From Arcicella gelida (GTDB lineage Bacteria; Bacteroidota; Bacteroidia; Cytophagales; Spirosomataceae): a stretch of DNA of 64,000 nucleotides. The notes under the pieces are model-generated. The model searched no databases. It was not told the origin of the DNA and worked only from the letters and a program-made list of their open reading frames with translations. The DNA lies in assembly GCF_034931025.1 (NCBI RefSeq), contig NZ_JAYGIL010000024.1:29827-93826 (forward strand), in the 5' to 3' direction. The translations under genes and the position numbers were made by a program. This document shows positions 1 to 9,226 of the stretch, in pieces (positions within the stretch are counted from its first letter, which is position 1; every line of letters begins with the position of its first letter).

Positions 1-41
1 TGTTTTCATGATTATTTTTGGTTAATTTCCCCAAAGCTAAC

Positions 42-76
42 AAAAAAGGCTTGGAGGGACAACCCTCCAAGCCTTT
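42..76 (-). terminator. Rho-independent terminator of lpdA
   Basis: A perfect 14-bp stem (45-58 with 63-76) closes a 4-base loop. Read on the minus strand it is followed by a run of T residues. It lies 24 bases after the lpdA stop codon. Confidence 0.85.
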
Positions 77-99
77 GATTTTTATCATTTTTTCTTAGA

Positions 100-1500
100 T
101 TACGTATGAATCGCACGATTTTCTGTGGCAGCTAAACAAGCTTCTTTCATCGCTTCTGTGTAAGTTGGGTGCGAGTGAGACATTCTTGCTACGTCTTCAG
201 CACTTGCACGGTACTCCATCGCAACTACTGCTTCTGCAATCATATCGGCAGCTCTTGCACCAATAATATGAACACCCAATATTTCGTCAGTCGTTTTATC
301 AGCCAATACTTTTACTAAACCATCAGTATCACCAGAAGCCGTAGCACGACCTAAAGCTTTGAATGGGAACGAACCAGTCTTATAAGCTTTTCCAGCAGCT
401 TTCAATTCTTCTTCGGTTTTACCTACCGAAGCTACTTCTGGCCAAGTATAAACAACACCCGGAATTAAATTATAATTGATATGTGGTTTTTGTCCTGCAA
501 TAGTTTCTGCTACAAAAACACCTTCTTCTTCTGCTTTATGTGCCAACATTGCACCACGAATTACATCGCCAATCGCATAGATTCCTGGTACTTTTGTTTG
601 CAAAGTATGCTCATCTACTTCAATCTTGCCACGCTCAGTTGTTAAACCTGCTGCTTCAAGATTTAAGCCATCAGTATATGGACGACGACCGATACAAACC
701 AACACATAATCACCTGTGATTTGTACTTCTTCGTCTTTTGAATTTCTTGCTGTTACCGTAACGTCGTCTCCGTTATTTACTACGCCTGTAACTTTATGAG
801 AGAAGTAATAATCAGCACCTAATTTCTTGATGGCTTTTTGTAATTCTTTACCCATCGTTTTATCCATCGTAGGAATCATCGAATCAGCAAATTCTACAAA
901 ACTTACTTTAGCACCCAAACGAGCATAAACTGAACCTAACTCCGCACCGATTACTCCTGCACCAATTACCACTAAGTGTTTTGGCACTTCTTTCAAATTC
1001 AAAGCTTCAGTTGAAGTAATGATTCTTGTTTTGTCAACAGGAATAAATGGTAAAACAGTTGGTTTTGAACCCGTAGCAATGATGATGTTTTTACCAGTAA
1101 TTTGTTCTGAAGTACCATCAGCTTTAGCAACGTTCACAGTACTTTTATCAACGAATGAACCAAGACCATTGTAAACAGTAATCTTGTTTTTCTTCATCAA
1201 GAAATTGATACCATCGTTCATTTTCTTCACCACGCCCGACTTACGGTTAATCATTTGCTCGATATTGATTTTCGGAGCAGAGATTTCGATACCGTGGTCT
1301 GCAAAAGTGTGAGCAGCATTATGAAAATGCTCAGAAGAATCTAAAAGTGCTTTTGAAGGAATACAACCTACATTCAGGCAAGTACCGCCCAAAACTGAAT
1401 ATTTCTCAATGATGGCAGTTTTGTTGCCTAATTGTGCGGCACGGATTGCAGCTACATAGCCACCCGGACCAGAGCCGATTACTATTACGTCGTATTGCAT
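100..1500 (-). CDS. lpdA: Dihydrolipoyl dehydrogenase (E3)
   Basis: FAD-dependent E3 subunit that re-oxidises dihydrolipoyl groups on 2-oxo acid dehydrogenase complexes and reduces NAD+ in the cytoplasm. At 466 residues it has the normal family length. Visible are the N-terminal FAD-binding GSGPGGY motif (residues 9-15), the redox-active disulfide pair C41/C46 in GGTCLNVGCIPSK, the second Rossmann motif GAGVIGAELG for NAD near residue 180, and the C-terminal catalytic dyad H444/E449 (HPTYTE). It follows sucA, sucB and a DUF4177-like gene on the same strand, so it most likely serves the 2-oxoglutarate complex. It could also be shared with pyruvate dehydrogenase. It ends in a strong terminator. 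Confidence 0.97.
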   Translation of the reverse strand: MQYDVIVIGSGPGGYVAAIRAAQLGNKTAIIEKYSVLGGTCLNVGCIPSKALLDSSEHFHNAAHTFADHGIEISAPKINIEQMINRKSGVVKKMNDGINFLMKKNKITVYNGLGSFVDKSTVNVAKADGTSEQITGKNIIIATGSKPTVLPFIPVDKTRIITSTEALNLKEVPKHLVVIGAGVIGAELGSVYARLGAKVSFVEFADSMIPTMDKTMGKELQKAIKKLGADYYFSHKVTGVVNNGDDVTVTARNSKDEEVQITGDYVLVCIGRRPYTDGLNLEAAGLTTERGKIEVDEHTLQTKVPGIYAIGDVIRGAMLAHKAEEEGVFVAETIAGQKPHINYNLIPGVVYTWPEVASVGKTEEELKAAGKAYKTGSFPFKALGRATASGDTDGLVKVLADKTTDEILGVHIIGARAADMIAEAVVAMEYRASAEDVARMSHSHPTYTEAMKEACLAATENRAIHT

Positions 1501-1590
1501 ATTATGAGCTTTGGGTATTCAGTTATTTACTGATAACCAACAAGTTTAATTACTTAAATTGATTTTGATATAAAAAGGGAAATGAATTTA

Positions 1591-1800
1591 CTAAAACACT
1601 GTTCTTTTATAAGTTATCACTACTTGAACAGTAGTTCCTTTTACTACAACAGGAATAATACTAACAAGTTCCCATCCGCTTCTAGCTGCTTTATTTAGCG
1701 TCTCAGCAAGAAACTTTTCGTCAATTTCTTCAAATTCATTCGACTCTAGTTCTTCACTGTTGATGGAAATACTAAAGGTTGAATATTCGTAGTTAGACAT
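1591..1800 (-). CDS. Small DUF4177-like protein
   Basis: A 69-residue soluble protein of unknown function. The core 'LAETLNKAARSGWELVSIIPVVV' followed by a beta strand ending in YKR resembles the DUF4177 pattern (helix, GWELVS, strand, hydrophobic strand). It has no signal peptide or membrane segment. It sits between sucB and lpdA on the same strand, 72 bases after the sucB stop and 90 bases before lpdA, with a hairpin between it and sucB. Functional connection to the dehydrogenase complex is only positional. Confidence 0.75.
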   Translation of the reverse strand: MSNYEYSTFSISINSEELESNEFEEIDEKFLAETLNKAARSGWELVSIIPVVVKGTTVQVVITYKRTVF

Positions 1801-1826
1801 TGAGTAGAAAGGATTTTTATGCTATT

Positions 1827-1864
1827 AAATCAATTGAGACACTTTGGGGTGTCTCAATTGATTT
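1827..1864 (-). terminator. Hairpin after sucB
   Basis: A perfect 16-bp stem (1827-1842 with 1849-1864) and 6-base loop lie directly after the sucB stop. The minus-strand sequence after it is AT-rich but has no clean T tract, so it may be a weak terminator or an mRNA-stabilising hairpin. Confidence 0.65.
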
Positions 1865-1872
1865 ATAAAATG

Positions 1873-3414
1873 CTATACATCTAATAATAAACGTGTTGGA
1901 TCTTCAAGGAGTTGTTTTACTCTTACCAAGAATGAAACTGATTCTCTACCATCAATAATTCTATGGTCATAAGAAAGAGCAAGATACATAATCGGACGAA
2001 CTACTACTTGTCCACCAACTACTACAGCACGCTCAACGATATTGTGCATCCCTAAGATTGCTGATTGAGGAGCATTGATGATTGGCGTTGATAACATTGA
2101 ACCAAATACACCACCGTTAGTGATTGTAAATGTACCACCAGTCATTTCTGGTAAAGTCAATTTATTATCTCTTGCTTTTAAAGCTAAACGAATTACTTCT
2201 GATTCAATTCCTGCTAAAGATAATTGTTCTGCATTTCTGATTACTGGAACAACTAATCCTTTTGGAGCAGAAACTGCAATTGAAATATCGCAATAATCAT
2301 GGAAGATGATTGAATCGCCATCAATTGAAGCATTTACTGCTGGGAATTCTTTCAAAGCAACACAAACTGCTTTTGTAAAGAACGACATAAAGCCTAAACC
2401 AACACCATGTTTTTCTTTGAATTTATCTTTGTATTTTCCACGAAGATCCATGATTGGTTTCATATCTACTTCGTTGAAAGTAGTTAACATCGCTGTTTCG
2501 TTTTTCACTTGAACCAAACGACGAGCTACTGTTTTACGCAAAGATGTCATTTTCTCTGCTCTATCAACTCTGTTACCTGAAGCAGAAGCTACTGGTGCTG
2601 GCTCTGCTGCTTTAGCAGGTGCAGCCACTGGAGCAGGTGCTGGTTTTTGAGCTGATTGTGCATCTTCTTTTGTAATTCTTCCACCTACGCCTGAACCTTG
2701 AACGGTTGCAGGGTCGATACCTTTTTCAGCTAATGCTTTCGCTGCTGCTGGTGAAGCATGACCTGCCGCATAGCTTGAAGAAGATTCTACTGGAGCTGAT
2801 GCCACTGGAGCTGGAGCAGGTGCTACTGGTGCTGCTGATACAACTACTGCACCCGCACCCACTGTAATAGTTGCTACTAAACCACCGATTGGCAATGTTG
2901 TACCAGCTTCGGCTACAATATGTAATGTTCCTGCTGCTTCAGCAGGAAGTTCAAATGTTGCTTTATCAGATTCTAATTCACATAGTACTTCGTCCATGTT
3001 TACTGAATCACCTTCTTTTTTGTTCCAAGAAGAAACTGTAACTTCAGTGATTGATTCACCAACAGCAGGAACTTTAATTTCAATCGTTTTTGCAGGTTCT
3101 GTACTTGCTACTGGTGCAGCCACAGGAGCTGCCACTGCTTCAACAACTGGAGCAGAAGGTGCAACAGCAGTTTGTCCACCAACTGTTTCAATAATACAGA
3201 TAACAGCACCGATAGGCAAAGTATCACCTTCTTTTGCAACGATTTTCAAGACGCCTTCTGCTTCGGCAGGGAGTTCAAAGGTCGCTTTGTCTGATTCTAA
3301 TTCACACAAAACTTCATCCATTTTAACAACATCTCCGTCTTTCTTATTCCAAGCGGCGATAGTTACCTCTGTTATTGACTCGCCTACTGGCGGTACTTTC
3401 ATTTCAATTGCCAT
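1873..3414 (-). CDS. sucB: 2-oxoglutarate dehydrogenase E2, dihydrolipoyl succinyltransferase
   Basis: Core E2 acyltransferase of the 2-oxoglutarate dehydrogenase complex, which transfers succinyl from lipoate to CoA. It has 513 residues. Two lipoyl domains stand in tandem, with the lipoylated lysines K43 and K151 both in ESDKATF motifs. They are joined by Ala/Pro-rich linkers. A peripheral subunit-binding domain follows (about 217-253, ASPAAAKALAEKGID), then the catalytic domain (about 283-512) with the active-site DHRIIDGRE near the C-terminus. Two lipoyl domains instead of the single one usual in proteobacterial SucB make it longer than the E. coli enzyme; this is common in Bacteroidota. 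It lies downstream of sucA on the same strand. Confidence 0.96.
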   Translation of the reverse strand: MAIEMKVPPVGESITEVTIAAWNKKDGDVVKMDEVLCELESDKATFELPAEAEGVLKIVAKEGDTLPIGAVICIIETVGGQTAVAPSAPVVEAVAAPVAAPVASTEPAKTIEIKVPAVGESITEVTVSSWNKKEGDSVNMDEVLCELESDKATFELPAEAAGTLHIVAEAGTTLPIGGLVATITVGAGAVVVSAAPVAPAPAPVASAPVESSSSYAAGHASPAAAKALAEKGIDPATVQGSGVGGRITKEDAQSAQKPAPAPVAAPAKAAEPAPVASASGNRVDRAEKMTSLRKTVARRLVQVKNETAMLTTFNEVDMKPIMDLRGKYKDKFKEKHGVGLGFMSFFTKAVCVALKEFPAVNASIDGDSIIFHDYCDISIAVSAPKGLVVPVIRNAEQLSLAGIESEVIRLALKARDNKLTLPEMTGGTFTITNGGVFGSMLSTPIINAPQSAILGMHNIVERAVVVGGQVVVRPIMYLALSYDHRIIDGRESVSFLVRVKQLLEDPTRLLLDV

Positions 3415-3469
3415 ATTCTGATTTTATAATTTAGAATTTAGATTTTAGAATGCTGATACCTCTAAAAAC

Positions 3470-3477
3470 CAAAACTA
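3470..3477 (-). promoter_or_regulatory. Possible -7 element upstream of sucB
   Basis: TAGTTTTG on the minus strand fits the Bacteroidota TAnnTTTG element, about 55 bases before sucB. I see no good -33 partner, so this is weak. Confidence 0.25.
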
Positions 3478-3500
3478 TATGATTAAAATACTTAGATAAT

Positions 3501-3546
3501 ATAAAAAAGAATGTAGATTACTCATCCTAGAATCAGTAATCTACAT
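3501..3546 (-). terminator. Terminator or attenuator between sucA and sucB
   Basis: A 12-bp perfect stem (3511-3522 with 3535-3546) around a 12-base loop is followed on the minus strand by TCTTTTTTAT. This is a good intrinsic terminator just after sucA, so sucB may be transcribed separately or reached by partial readthrough. Confidence 0.8.
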
Positions 3547-3555
3547 AGGTTAAAT

Positions 3556-6303
3556 TTAAGAGAATGCTCTTTCTAGTAAAGCTGCTTGTTCTTCATTATG
3601 AACTTTTAAGAAACCTGTGGCTGGTGAAGCTGATTTTTTACGAGCTACTAAGCCTTCAAATGGTTTCCAACCGAATTCACGAATTACGAATGACCAATAG
3701 CCCATATTTTCTGGTTCTTCTTGTACCCAGAATACTTTTGCTTTTGGATACTTGTCTAATTCAGCCTGAACTTTTTTAGCAGGGAAAGGATGCAATTGTT
3801 CAACACGAACAATGGCCACATCTGTACGGTTATCTTTTGCTTGTTTATCTAACAAATCAAAATATACTTTACCTGTGCAAAGTAAAACTTTTTTCACTTT
3901 CTTGGCATCTACAAACGTATCTCCGTAAACTTCTTCGAACTTGCCATCTGTAAATTCGCTGATTGGCGATACTACTTTTGGATGACGGAATAATGATTTT
4001 GGAGACATCATTATCAAAGGCTTACGGAACTCCCATGTTAATTGACGACGCAAAGCATGGAAAAGATTTGCAGGAGTAGTAAGGTTAGTAATTACAATGT
4101 TATGTTCTGCAGCTAATTGCAAAAATCTTTCAGGACGAGCATTAGAATGTTCTGGGCCTTGACCTTCATAACCATGTGGTAATTGCATCACTAAGCCGTT
4201 CATTGTACCCCATTTAGATTCACAAGAAACAACAAACTGATCTATCATTGTTTGTGCACCATTTGAGAAATCACCAAACTGTGCTTCCCAAATAACTAAC
4301 GCATCAGGATTTGCCAAGGCATAACCAAATTCAAAACCTAACACCCCGTATTCAGAAAGTAAAGAGTTATAGATTTGTAATTTTTCTTGACCTTCCTCAA
4401 TATAATTCAACGAATAGTATGCATAGTTTGTCTCTGCATCATGTAGCACTGCATGACGATGAGAAAAAGTACCACGTTGAACATCTTGACCTGAAACTCT
4501 TACGGGTTTGCCCTCTAAAAGTAATGAACCATAAGCCAAAGCTTCAGCTGTTGCCCAGTTCAAAATACCGCTATCAAAATAAGATTTACGTTCTGATAAT
4601 ACTTTTTCAATCTGCTTCAAGGCTTTAAACCCGCTTGGCATTTTTGTCAAAGCAACTGCAACTTTATCAATTACATCTTTCGTAATACCTGTATTGGGTG
4701 AATTATCAAAATCAGCTGGTGTTGCATAACGCAATTCTGCCCAACGGTTATCTAATTTCAAAGGCACATATTCTGGACGAACTTTTTGTTTTACCAAATC
4801 CAAACGAGCTTGTAGTTCGGCTTTAAATTCGCTATCCATTTGAGATGCCAATTGAGCATCAATATCTCCACGGGCAATCAAAATTTGAGTATATATTTCT
4901 CGTGGATTTGGATGAGATGCAATATTTGCATAAAGTGTTGGCTGAGTGAAACGTGGTTCATCAGATTCATTGTGTCCATTTCTACGATAACAAACCATAT
5001 CAATAAAAACATCACGATTGAACTGTTGACGGAACTCAGCAGCCATTTTTGACACAAAAACTACTGCCTCCGGGTCATCTCCATTCACATGGAATACAGG
5101 TGCATCAATAATTTTAGCAACGTCTGTACAATAAATTGACGAGCGAGCATCTTCAAAATCGGTAGAGAACCCAACTTGATTATTAATCACAAAATGAATT
5201 GTACCTCCAGTTTCATAGCCTTTTAACTTAGCCATTTGTGTTACTTCATACACAATGCCTTGTCCTGCAACGGCAGCATCTCCATGAATCAAAATTGGCA
5301 AAATCTTATCATAATCACCATTGAAATGAGCATCTGCCCTTGCACGGCAAAATCCTTCAACAAGTGGGTTGACTGCTTCTAAATGAGATGGATTAGGAGC
5401 TAATTTCAAAGAAATCTCTGCACCTGATGGAGAAATATGTCTAGAAGAATATCCTAAATGATATTTCACATCTCCGTCTCCGTGAATTTGTGTGGGAATA
5501 TTTCCTTCAAAACCATCAAAAATTGCATCGTAAGACTTGTGCATGATGTTCGCTAGCACATTCAAACGACCACGATGTGCCATACCAATCATGGCTGTTT
5601 TTACTCCTAAATCAGCAGAGCGATTGATGATTGCATCTAAAGCAGGAATAGTACTTTCGCCACCTTCCAAACCAAAACGTTTTTGACCTAAATACTTCGT
5701 TCCCAAGAAATTCTCGAAAACTACGGCTTCATTCAGTTTCGTTAAGATTTGTTTCTTTTCATCTAAAGAAGGATTAAACGCTAAAGCCTCTCTTTCGATT
5801 TTAGCACGTAACCATTCTTTTACTTCTGGCTCACGGATATAAGCATATTCAAAACCTACAGAACCCGCATAAATCGTGTTCAACGACTCAATGATTTTGC
5901 GTAATGAAACTGGACCAATACCCAAGAAGTTTCCAGCTTGAAAATTTGTATCTAAATCCGCTTCTGAAAGAGCGTAATCTTTCAAATCCAAACGTGGCTG
6001 ACGGTTTTTACGATTACGGATTGGATTAGTTTTTGCGAGAAGGTGTCCACGTGAACGAAAGGCTTTAATTAAGCTAATTACAGCCATTTCTTTCTGAACC
6101 GTTGAAGCATCTGGCGAAGAAGTGCCTTCACTTTTTATCCCGTTGGTTGCGCCTTCAGCGTTATTCCAACTTGCGTGAAAATCAAAACCTTTGAAAAAGT
6201 TTTGCCAACTTGTATCTACCGAATTAGGGTCTTTTAAATATGACTCATAAAGGTCAGAAATCGCTGCCGTATCAGCATTGGCAATGTATGAAAATTGATC
6301 CAT
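3556..6303 (-). CDS. sucA: 2-oxoglutarate dehydrogenase E1
   Basis: Thiamine-diphosphate-dependent E1 that decarboxylates 2-oxoglutarate in the TCA cycle and loads the succinyl group onto E2. It has 915 residues, normal for the family. The N-terminal 'YIANADTAAISDLYESYLKD' segment is the typical E1o E2-binding arm. MAHRGRLNVL, then IHGDAAVAGQGIVYE and INNQVGFST (TPP/Mg binding) mark the catalytic core. The C-terminal transketolase-like half contains the conserved LPHGYEGQGPEHSN. It is the first gene of the sucA-sucB-lpdA group, and a TAACTTTG -7-like element lies 73 bases upstream. Confidence 0.97.
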   Translation of the reverse strand: MDQFSYIANADTAAISDLYESYLKDPNSVDTSWQNFFKGFDFHASWNNAEGATNGIKSEGTSSPDASTVQKEMAVISLIKAFRSRGHLLAKTNPIRNRKNRQPRLDLKDYALSEADLDTNFQAGNFLGIGPVSLRKIIESLNTIYAGSVGFEYAYIREPEVKEWLRAKIEREALAFNPSLDEKKQILTKLNEAVVFENFLGTKYLGQKRFGLEGGESTIPALDAIINRSADLGVKTAMIGMAHRGRLNVLANIMHKSYDAIFDGFEGNIPTQIHGDGDVKYHLGYSSRHISPSGAEISLKLAPNPSHLEAVNPLVEGFCRARADAHFNGDYDKILPILIHGDAAVAGQGIVYEVTQMAKLKGYETGGTIHFVINNQVGFSTDFEDARSSIYCTDVAKIIDAPVFHVNGDDPEAVVFVSKMAAEFRQQFNRDVFIDMVCYRRNGHNESDEPRFTQPTLYANIASHPNPREIYTQILIARGDIDAQLASQMDSEFKAELQARLDLVKQKVRPEYVPLKLDNRWAELRYATPADFDNSPNTGITKDVIDKVAVALTKMPSGFKALKQIEKVLSERKSYFDSGILNWATAEALAYGSLLLEGKPVRVSGQDVQRGTFSHRHAVLHDAETNYAYYSLNYIEEGQEKLQIYNSLLSEYGVLGFEFGYALANPDALVIWEAQFGDFSNGAQTMIDQFVVSCESKWGTMNGLVMQLPHGYEGQGPEHSNARPERFLQLAAEHNIVITNLTTPANLFHALRRQLTWEFRKPLIMMSPKSLFRHPKVVSPISEFTDGKFEEVYGDTFVDAKKVKKVLLCTGKVYFDLLDKQAKDNRTDVAIVRVEQLHPFPAKKVQAELDKYPKAKVFWVQEEPENMGYWSFVIREFGWKPFEGLVARKKSASPATGFLKVHNEEQAALLERAFS

Positions 6304-6611
6304 TATAATATGACGTAACCAGAATTGGGACTATCGTTATTTGTTTTCTTTTTTTGTACTTATTTTATTCCAAGGCAAAGTTAAGCTATGCTTTCAAATT
6401 AAAACATAAAAATTATTTGTTTTTTATTGAAAGAATGCCAAATTTATATAGCACAGCTTTTAATGCTTCTAAAAGGGTATCTTTCTTTACAAAGTACAAT
6501 AATAACTTCAAAAGTTAATTATTTTACACTATTCGTTCAGCTTTTTTAGGATTCCTGTACTTTCCTGAAATTTCATGATTCATTATTACAAATGAACTCC
6601 TGCTTTCTGGC
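6304..6611. other. Intergenic region upstream of sucA
   Basis: About 308 bases without a gene. The sucA-proximal part holds a minus-strand TAACTTTG at 6376-6383 that matches the -7 consensus; no clear -33 element pairs with it. The rest is AT-rich, and I see no convincing terminator for the downstream-facing PorP-like gene. Confidence 0.4.
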
Positions 6612-7553
6612 TTAGAAATACCTAAATACGCCAGACTTCCCGTTACCTGAATCAAATTCATAGCGTAACATAATTTGATGAAAGCCTTCCTTCGCTCCTA
6701 CTGCTCCGTTTGGATTACCTTTAAAGTCATAAGCATATCCTAATTGAATTTTACTGAATTGAATCTGTAAAGAACCTAAAAAGGCTTTCTCTGAAAATTC
6801 AGAACCTGTGTTTTGATACCAAAGCCCTAAACCAAAACGATTATTAAACCATGCTGTTGCGTTGAAGTCAACATCGGTTTGGGTGTTATAAGCATTTGAA
6901 AGTCTTCTGACTAATACCCCTGTTTTTAATTGTACTTGGTCGTCGAAATGAAAAACATAACCTGCCGTTAAAAATGTAGGCTGACTGAATTGGGTTTTAT
7001 CAGCATTCAAATTCATCATCGAAAGTCCTGCATAATAATCATCATTATGATAATACACCCCCAAACCAAGGCTTGATTTAAAACCAGTTGTACCCAAACC
7101 TCCGCCTCCAGAAGTTATATAAGCAGGTACTTGTGTTACGCCTGCTTGAAGCCCCAAAGCTAATTTACCATCATTGGGCAAAACAAAACGATAAGCAAAG
7201 TCGCCATACAAACCTAAATTACCAATAATTCCTCCTGTATTTGTGCCAATCAATTGTTCGGCATTATATGCTTGAAAACCAATTGCCATTTTATCTTGGG
7301 CAATGGGCATATCGAAATTAAAATATTGCTGATTGGTTGAAGCCGCACCAACTGTACTAAAAAGTGGGCGACGACGATACAAAGCAGCTATACTTACTAC
7401 TTCCCGACTTCCTGCATAAGCTGGGTTGACGTTCAGGGGCATCATTGGATAGGTAATATATTGTTGGTCTTGTTGAGCAAAACTTGCAAAAGAAGTAATC
7501 AATGAAGTAATCACAACAAAACTAATGAATAGACGAAGGCTTAACTTTTTCAT
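6612..7553 (-). CDS. PorP/SprF family type IX secretion membrane protein
   Basis: A 313-residue predicted outer-membrane beta-barrel of the PorP/SprF family, which works with type IX secretion and gliding machinery. The signal peptide ends SFASFAQ. The mature N-terminus 'QQYITYPMMPLNVNPAYAGSRE' is the family signature (NPAYAGS), followed by RRRP and alternating aromatic strands. The C-terminal strand ends in FRYF, as expected for an outer-membrane barrel. It stands alone with its own promoter-like sequence. Several paralogues per genome are normal, some paired with a secreted adhesin; no such partner is adjacent here. Confidence 0.9.
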   Translation of the reverse strand: MKKLSLRLFISFVVITSLITSFASFAQQDQQYITYPMMPLNVNPAYAGSREVVSIAALYRRRPLFSTVGAASTNQQYFNFDMPIAQDKMAIGFQAYNAEQLIGTNTGGIIGNLGLYGDFAYRFVLPNDGKLALGLQAGVTQVPAYITSGGGGLGTTGFKSSLGLGVYYHNDDYYAGLSMMNLNADKTQFSQPTFLTAGYVFHFDDQVQLKTGVLVRRLSNAYNTQTDVDFNATAWFNNRFGLGLWYQNTGSEFSEKAFLGSLQIQFSKIQLGYAYDFKGNPNGAVGAKEGFHQIMLRYEFDSGNGKSGVFRYF

Positions 7554-7572
7554 AGGTTATTTATTTTTTGCC

Positions 7573-7601
7573 CGAAGTTACAAAAAAGCCTTATTGACCA
7601 A
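7573..7601 (-). promoter_or_regulatory. Predicted promoter of the PorP-like gene
   Basis: On the minus strand, TTG, 17-18 bases, then TAACTTCG matches the Bacteroidota -33/-7 pattern with one mismatch. It lies about 20 bases before the start codon. Confidence 0.45.
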
Positions 7602-7691
7602 TTGTTTTTATGCTTTTAAAGGAGAAATATTAAGAAGAAATCGCTCTTGTTGCATTTTCTTGTAAGGAAGATGCAATGCAAAAACCTATCT

Positions 7692-7922
7692 CTATTCTCA
7701 AAGATAGGACAAGCTTTCTAGGTGATAGGACAAGCTATCAAAAAGATAGGAAAAACTATCTCAGAGACAGGAGTGTCACTCTCAGAAACAGAACAAGCTA
7801 TTAAAAACATAGAAAATCCCATCTCAGGGATAGGACAACCTATCAAAAAGATGGGAAAACCTATCTCGGAGACAGGACAACTTATCAAATCGATGGAAAA
7901 TCCTGTCTCGGAGATAGGATTC
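7692..7922. repeat. 21-base-period tandem array A (11 units)
   Basis: Eleven consecutive units of exactly 21 bases start at 7692, 7713, 7734, 7755, 7776, 7797, 7818, 7839, 7860, 7881 and 7902. Each unit is an imperfect palindrome of the form CTATC-n5-GATAGG followed by A-rich bases. Units with centre AAAAA and units with centre TCGGA/TCAGA largely alternate, giving a 42-base super-period. Sequence varies between units but length never does. One plus frame (GTG at 7722 to 7952) stays open because the units contain no stop, giving a heptad peptide of the IGQPIKK / MGKPISE type. No ribosome-binding site or promoter supports translation. Confidence 0.9.
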
Positions 7923-8044
7923 ATTTGGTTTATTGGTCAAATACATACTTAAAACCAAATAAAATTCTAAAAAGAGCTTTGAAATACTTTCTCTAAATCC
8001 CAAAGAGATGTCAGGATTATAGCAATGATTGAAATGTTGTTTAC

Positions 8045-8130
8045 TGAACCCTGAAAGGGTGATACATTTGATGGCGAATAATGGTTATAAAGACTTGCAA
8101 AGAATCATTATATCACCCTTCGGAATTGAA
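8045..8130. repeat. Inverted AGGGTGATA repeat pair
   Basis: AGGGTGATA at 8056-8064 (inside CCCTGAAAGGGTGATA) is mirrored by TATCACCCT at 8111-8119. The 46-base spacer has no gene. It resembles a pair of REP-like intergenic palindromes. The remainder of the gap between 7923 and 8153 shows nothing else I can name. Confidence 0.5.
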
Positions 8131-8153
8131 AAACAGACACAATAAGCCATTCA

Positions 8154-8795
8154 TTATTTCCCCTCATTTCTTTTCATTTTAGCAATACCAATATAAATAA
8201 GCGAGACAATGGTAAAAACAAGCGTAATAAAAAAAGTATTTATAAATACTTGCTGATAACCAAGTTGGGCTACATTCATAAAGGGATAAGGATAAAAGCC
8301 CGACAATGCTCCACGAAGCAAAATAAAAGTCACATATATCAAAGGAAAAATTAACCATGCCTGAAAATCTTTCCATTGCAGTTGGCTTTTATTCACATAC
8401 ACAAACCAATAAATAACATAAAGTATCGGTAAAATTAAATGTAGTAATTCATCTACTACTTTTTGTAAACCTTCAGGTTGCCAAATAGAGCGAAGCACTG
8501 CATTGTAGATAATACCCACAATTAGAATATATACTGCAATAGCTGTTAATGTTTTGGATTTTGATAAAAAACGAGCCAATGAAATTGTAGGATTCAACAG
8601 TAAAACTGTTGAAGAAATGGTGACCAATAAATTAGAAAGAATAGTGAAATAGCTAAAATATCTAATGATTAATTCGATAGTACTGGCATAGGAATTACCA
8701 AGCATAATGTATAATTGCGCAGCAAGAGCAAACCAACCAATCAAAACTAAAGTAAGCAAAAGTGACTGTTGAGCTGTAGTTTTAGGTGTATTCAT
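8154..8795 (-). CDS. Pr6Pr family membrane protein
   Basis: A 213-residue integral membrane protein with about six hydrophobic segments. The order of motifs (YFSYFTILSNLLV, HLILPILYVIYWFV, WLIFPLIYVTFILLRG) fits the Pr6Pr / FAR-17a-AIG1-like family, whose bacterial role is not defined. It has no cleavable signal peptide. It stands alone between the 21-base array and the divergent small gene at 8945. Function unknown. Confidence 0.75.
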   Translation of the reverse strand: MNTPKTTAQQSLLLTLVLIGWFALAAQLYIMLGNSYASTIELIIRYFSYFTILSNLLVTISSTVLLLNPTISLARFLSKSKTLTAIAVYILIVGIIYNAVLRSIWQPEGLQKVVDELLHLILPILYVIYWFVYVNKSQLQWKDFQAWLIFPLIYVTFILLRGALSGFYPYPFMNVAQLGYQQVFINTFFITLVFTIVSLIYIGIAKMKRNEGK

Positions 8796-8944
8796 TTTTA
8801 CGGAAGTTTTTTGTTTTAATTTTCAGCGGAAAATTAATTAAATTCATTTGTTTTCAATCATTATCCAAGAAGCTTAACAAATTTCTTTCCTAAATGTTTA
8901 TCGGTTTAGTTTAGACTTGACAAATCTTTCAATCTTTGTTCGCT

Positions 8945-9226
8945 ATGATACAATTACAATCTCCTGCCTTTACATTTAACATTTTTCCACATCAGGAAAA
9001 ACTTAGATTAGTTGTTTTTAATAACGACGAAGAATATGTCTGTAGAATTGAAAGTAAGAAAACGTTGTATCAATTTCTGGAAGAGAATAATGCAAGACTA
9101 TTCAAAGGAAGACTTCAATTAATTAAAAATCAAAAGGAATTATTTGTTCAAGTAAAAGGGGAAATAGTAGGGGAATTAAGTATTGATGTTTTCAAAGAAT
9201 TATTGACTACTCAGAGTACTCTATAA
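8945..9226 (+). CDS. Hypothetical protein, 93 residues
   Basis: A small, charged, soluble protein that I do not recognise. The ATG at 8945 is preferred over an in-frame TTG at 8936. It reads as a strand-rich N-terminus (FTFNIFPHQEKLRLVVFNNDEE), then a helix and further strands. No cysteine or metal motif stands out. Its 3' end overlaps the 3' end of the convergent NRDE gene by 16 bases. Coding status rests on codon-like composition and the clean intergenic placement. Confidence 0.65.
   Translation: MIQLQSPAFTFNIFPHQEKLRLVVFNNDEEYVCRIESKKTLYQFLEENNARLFKGRLQLIKNQKELFVQVKGEIVGELSIDVFKELLTTQSTL

Noticed and set aside
2996..3421. 141-residue plus-strand frame opposite sucB
   Set aside because: It mirrors the Ala/Pro-rich lipoyl region of sucB and has no independent features.
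4311..4628. 105-residue plus-strand frame opposite sucA
   Set aside because: Shadow of the strongly conserved sucA coding frame.
7722..7952. A 76-residue heptad-repeat open frame on the plus strand across array A
   Set aside because: It begins at GTG right after an in-frame stop, has no ribosome-binding site, and the opposite strand is also open; the frame is explained by a stop-free 21-base unit.
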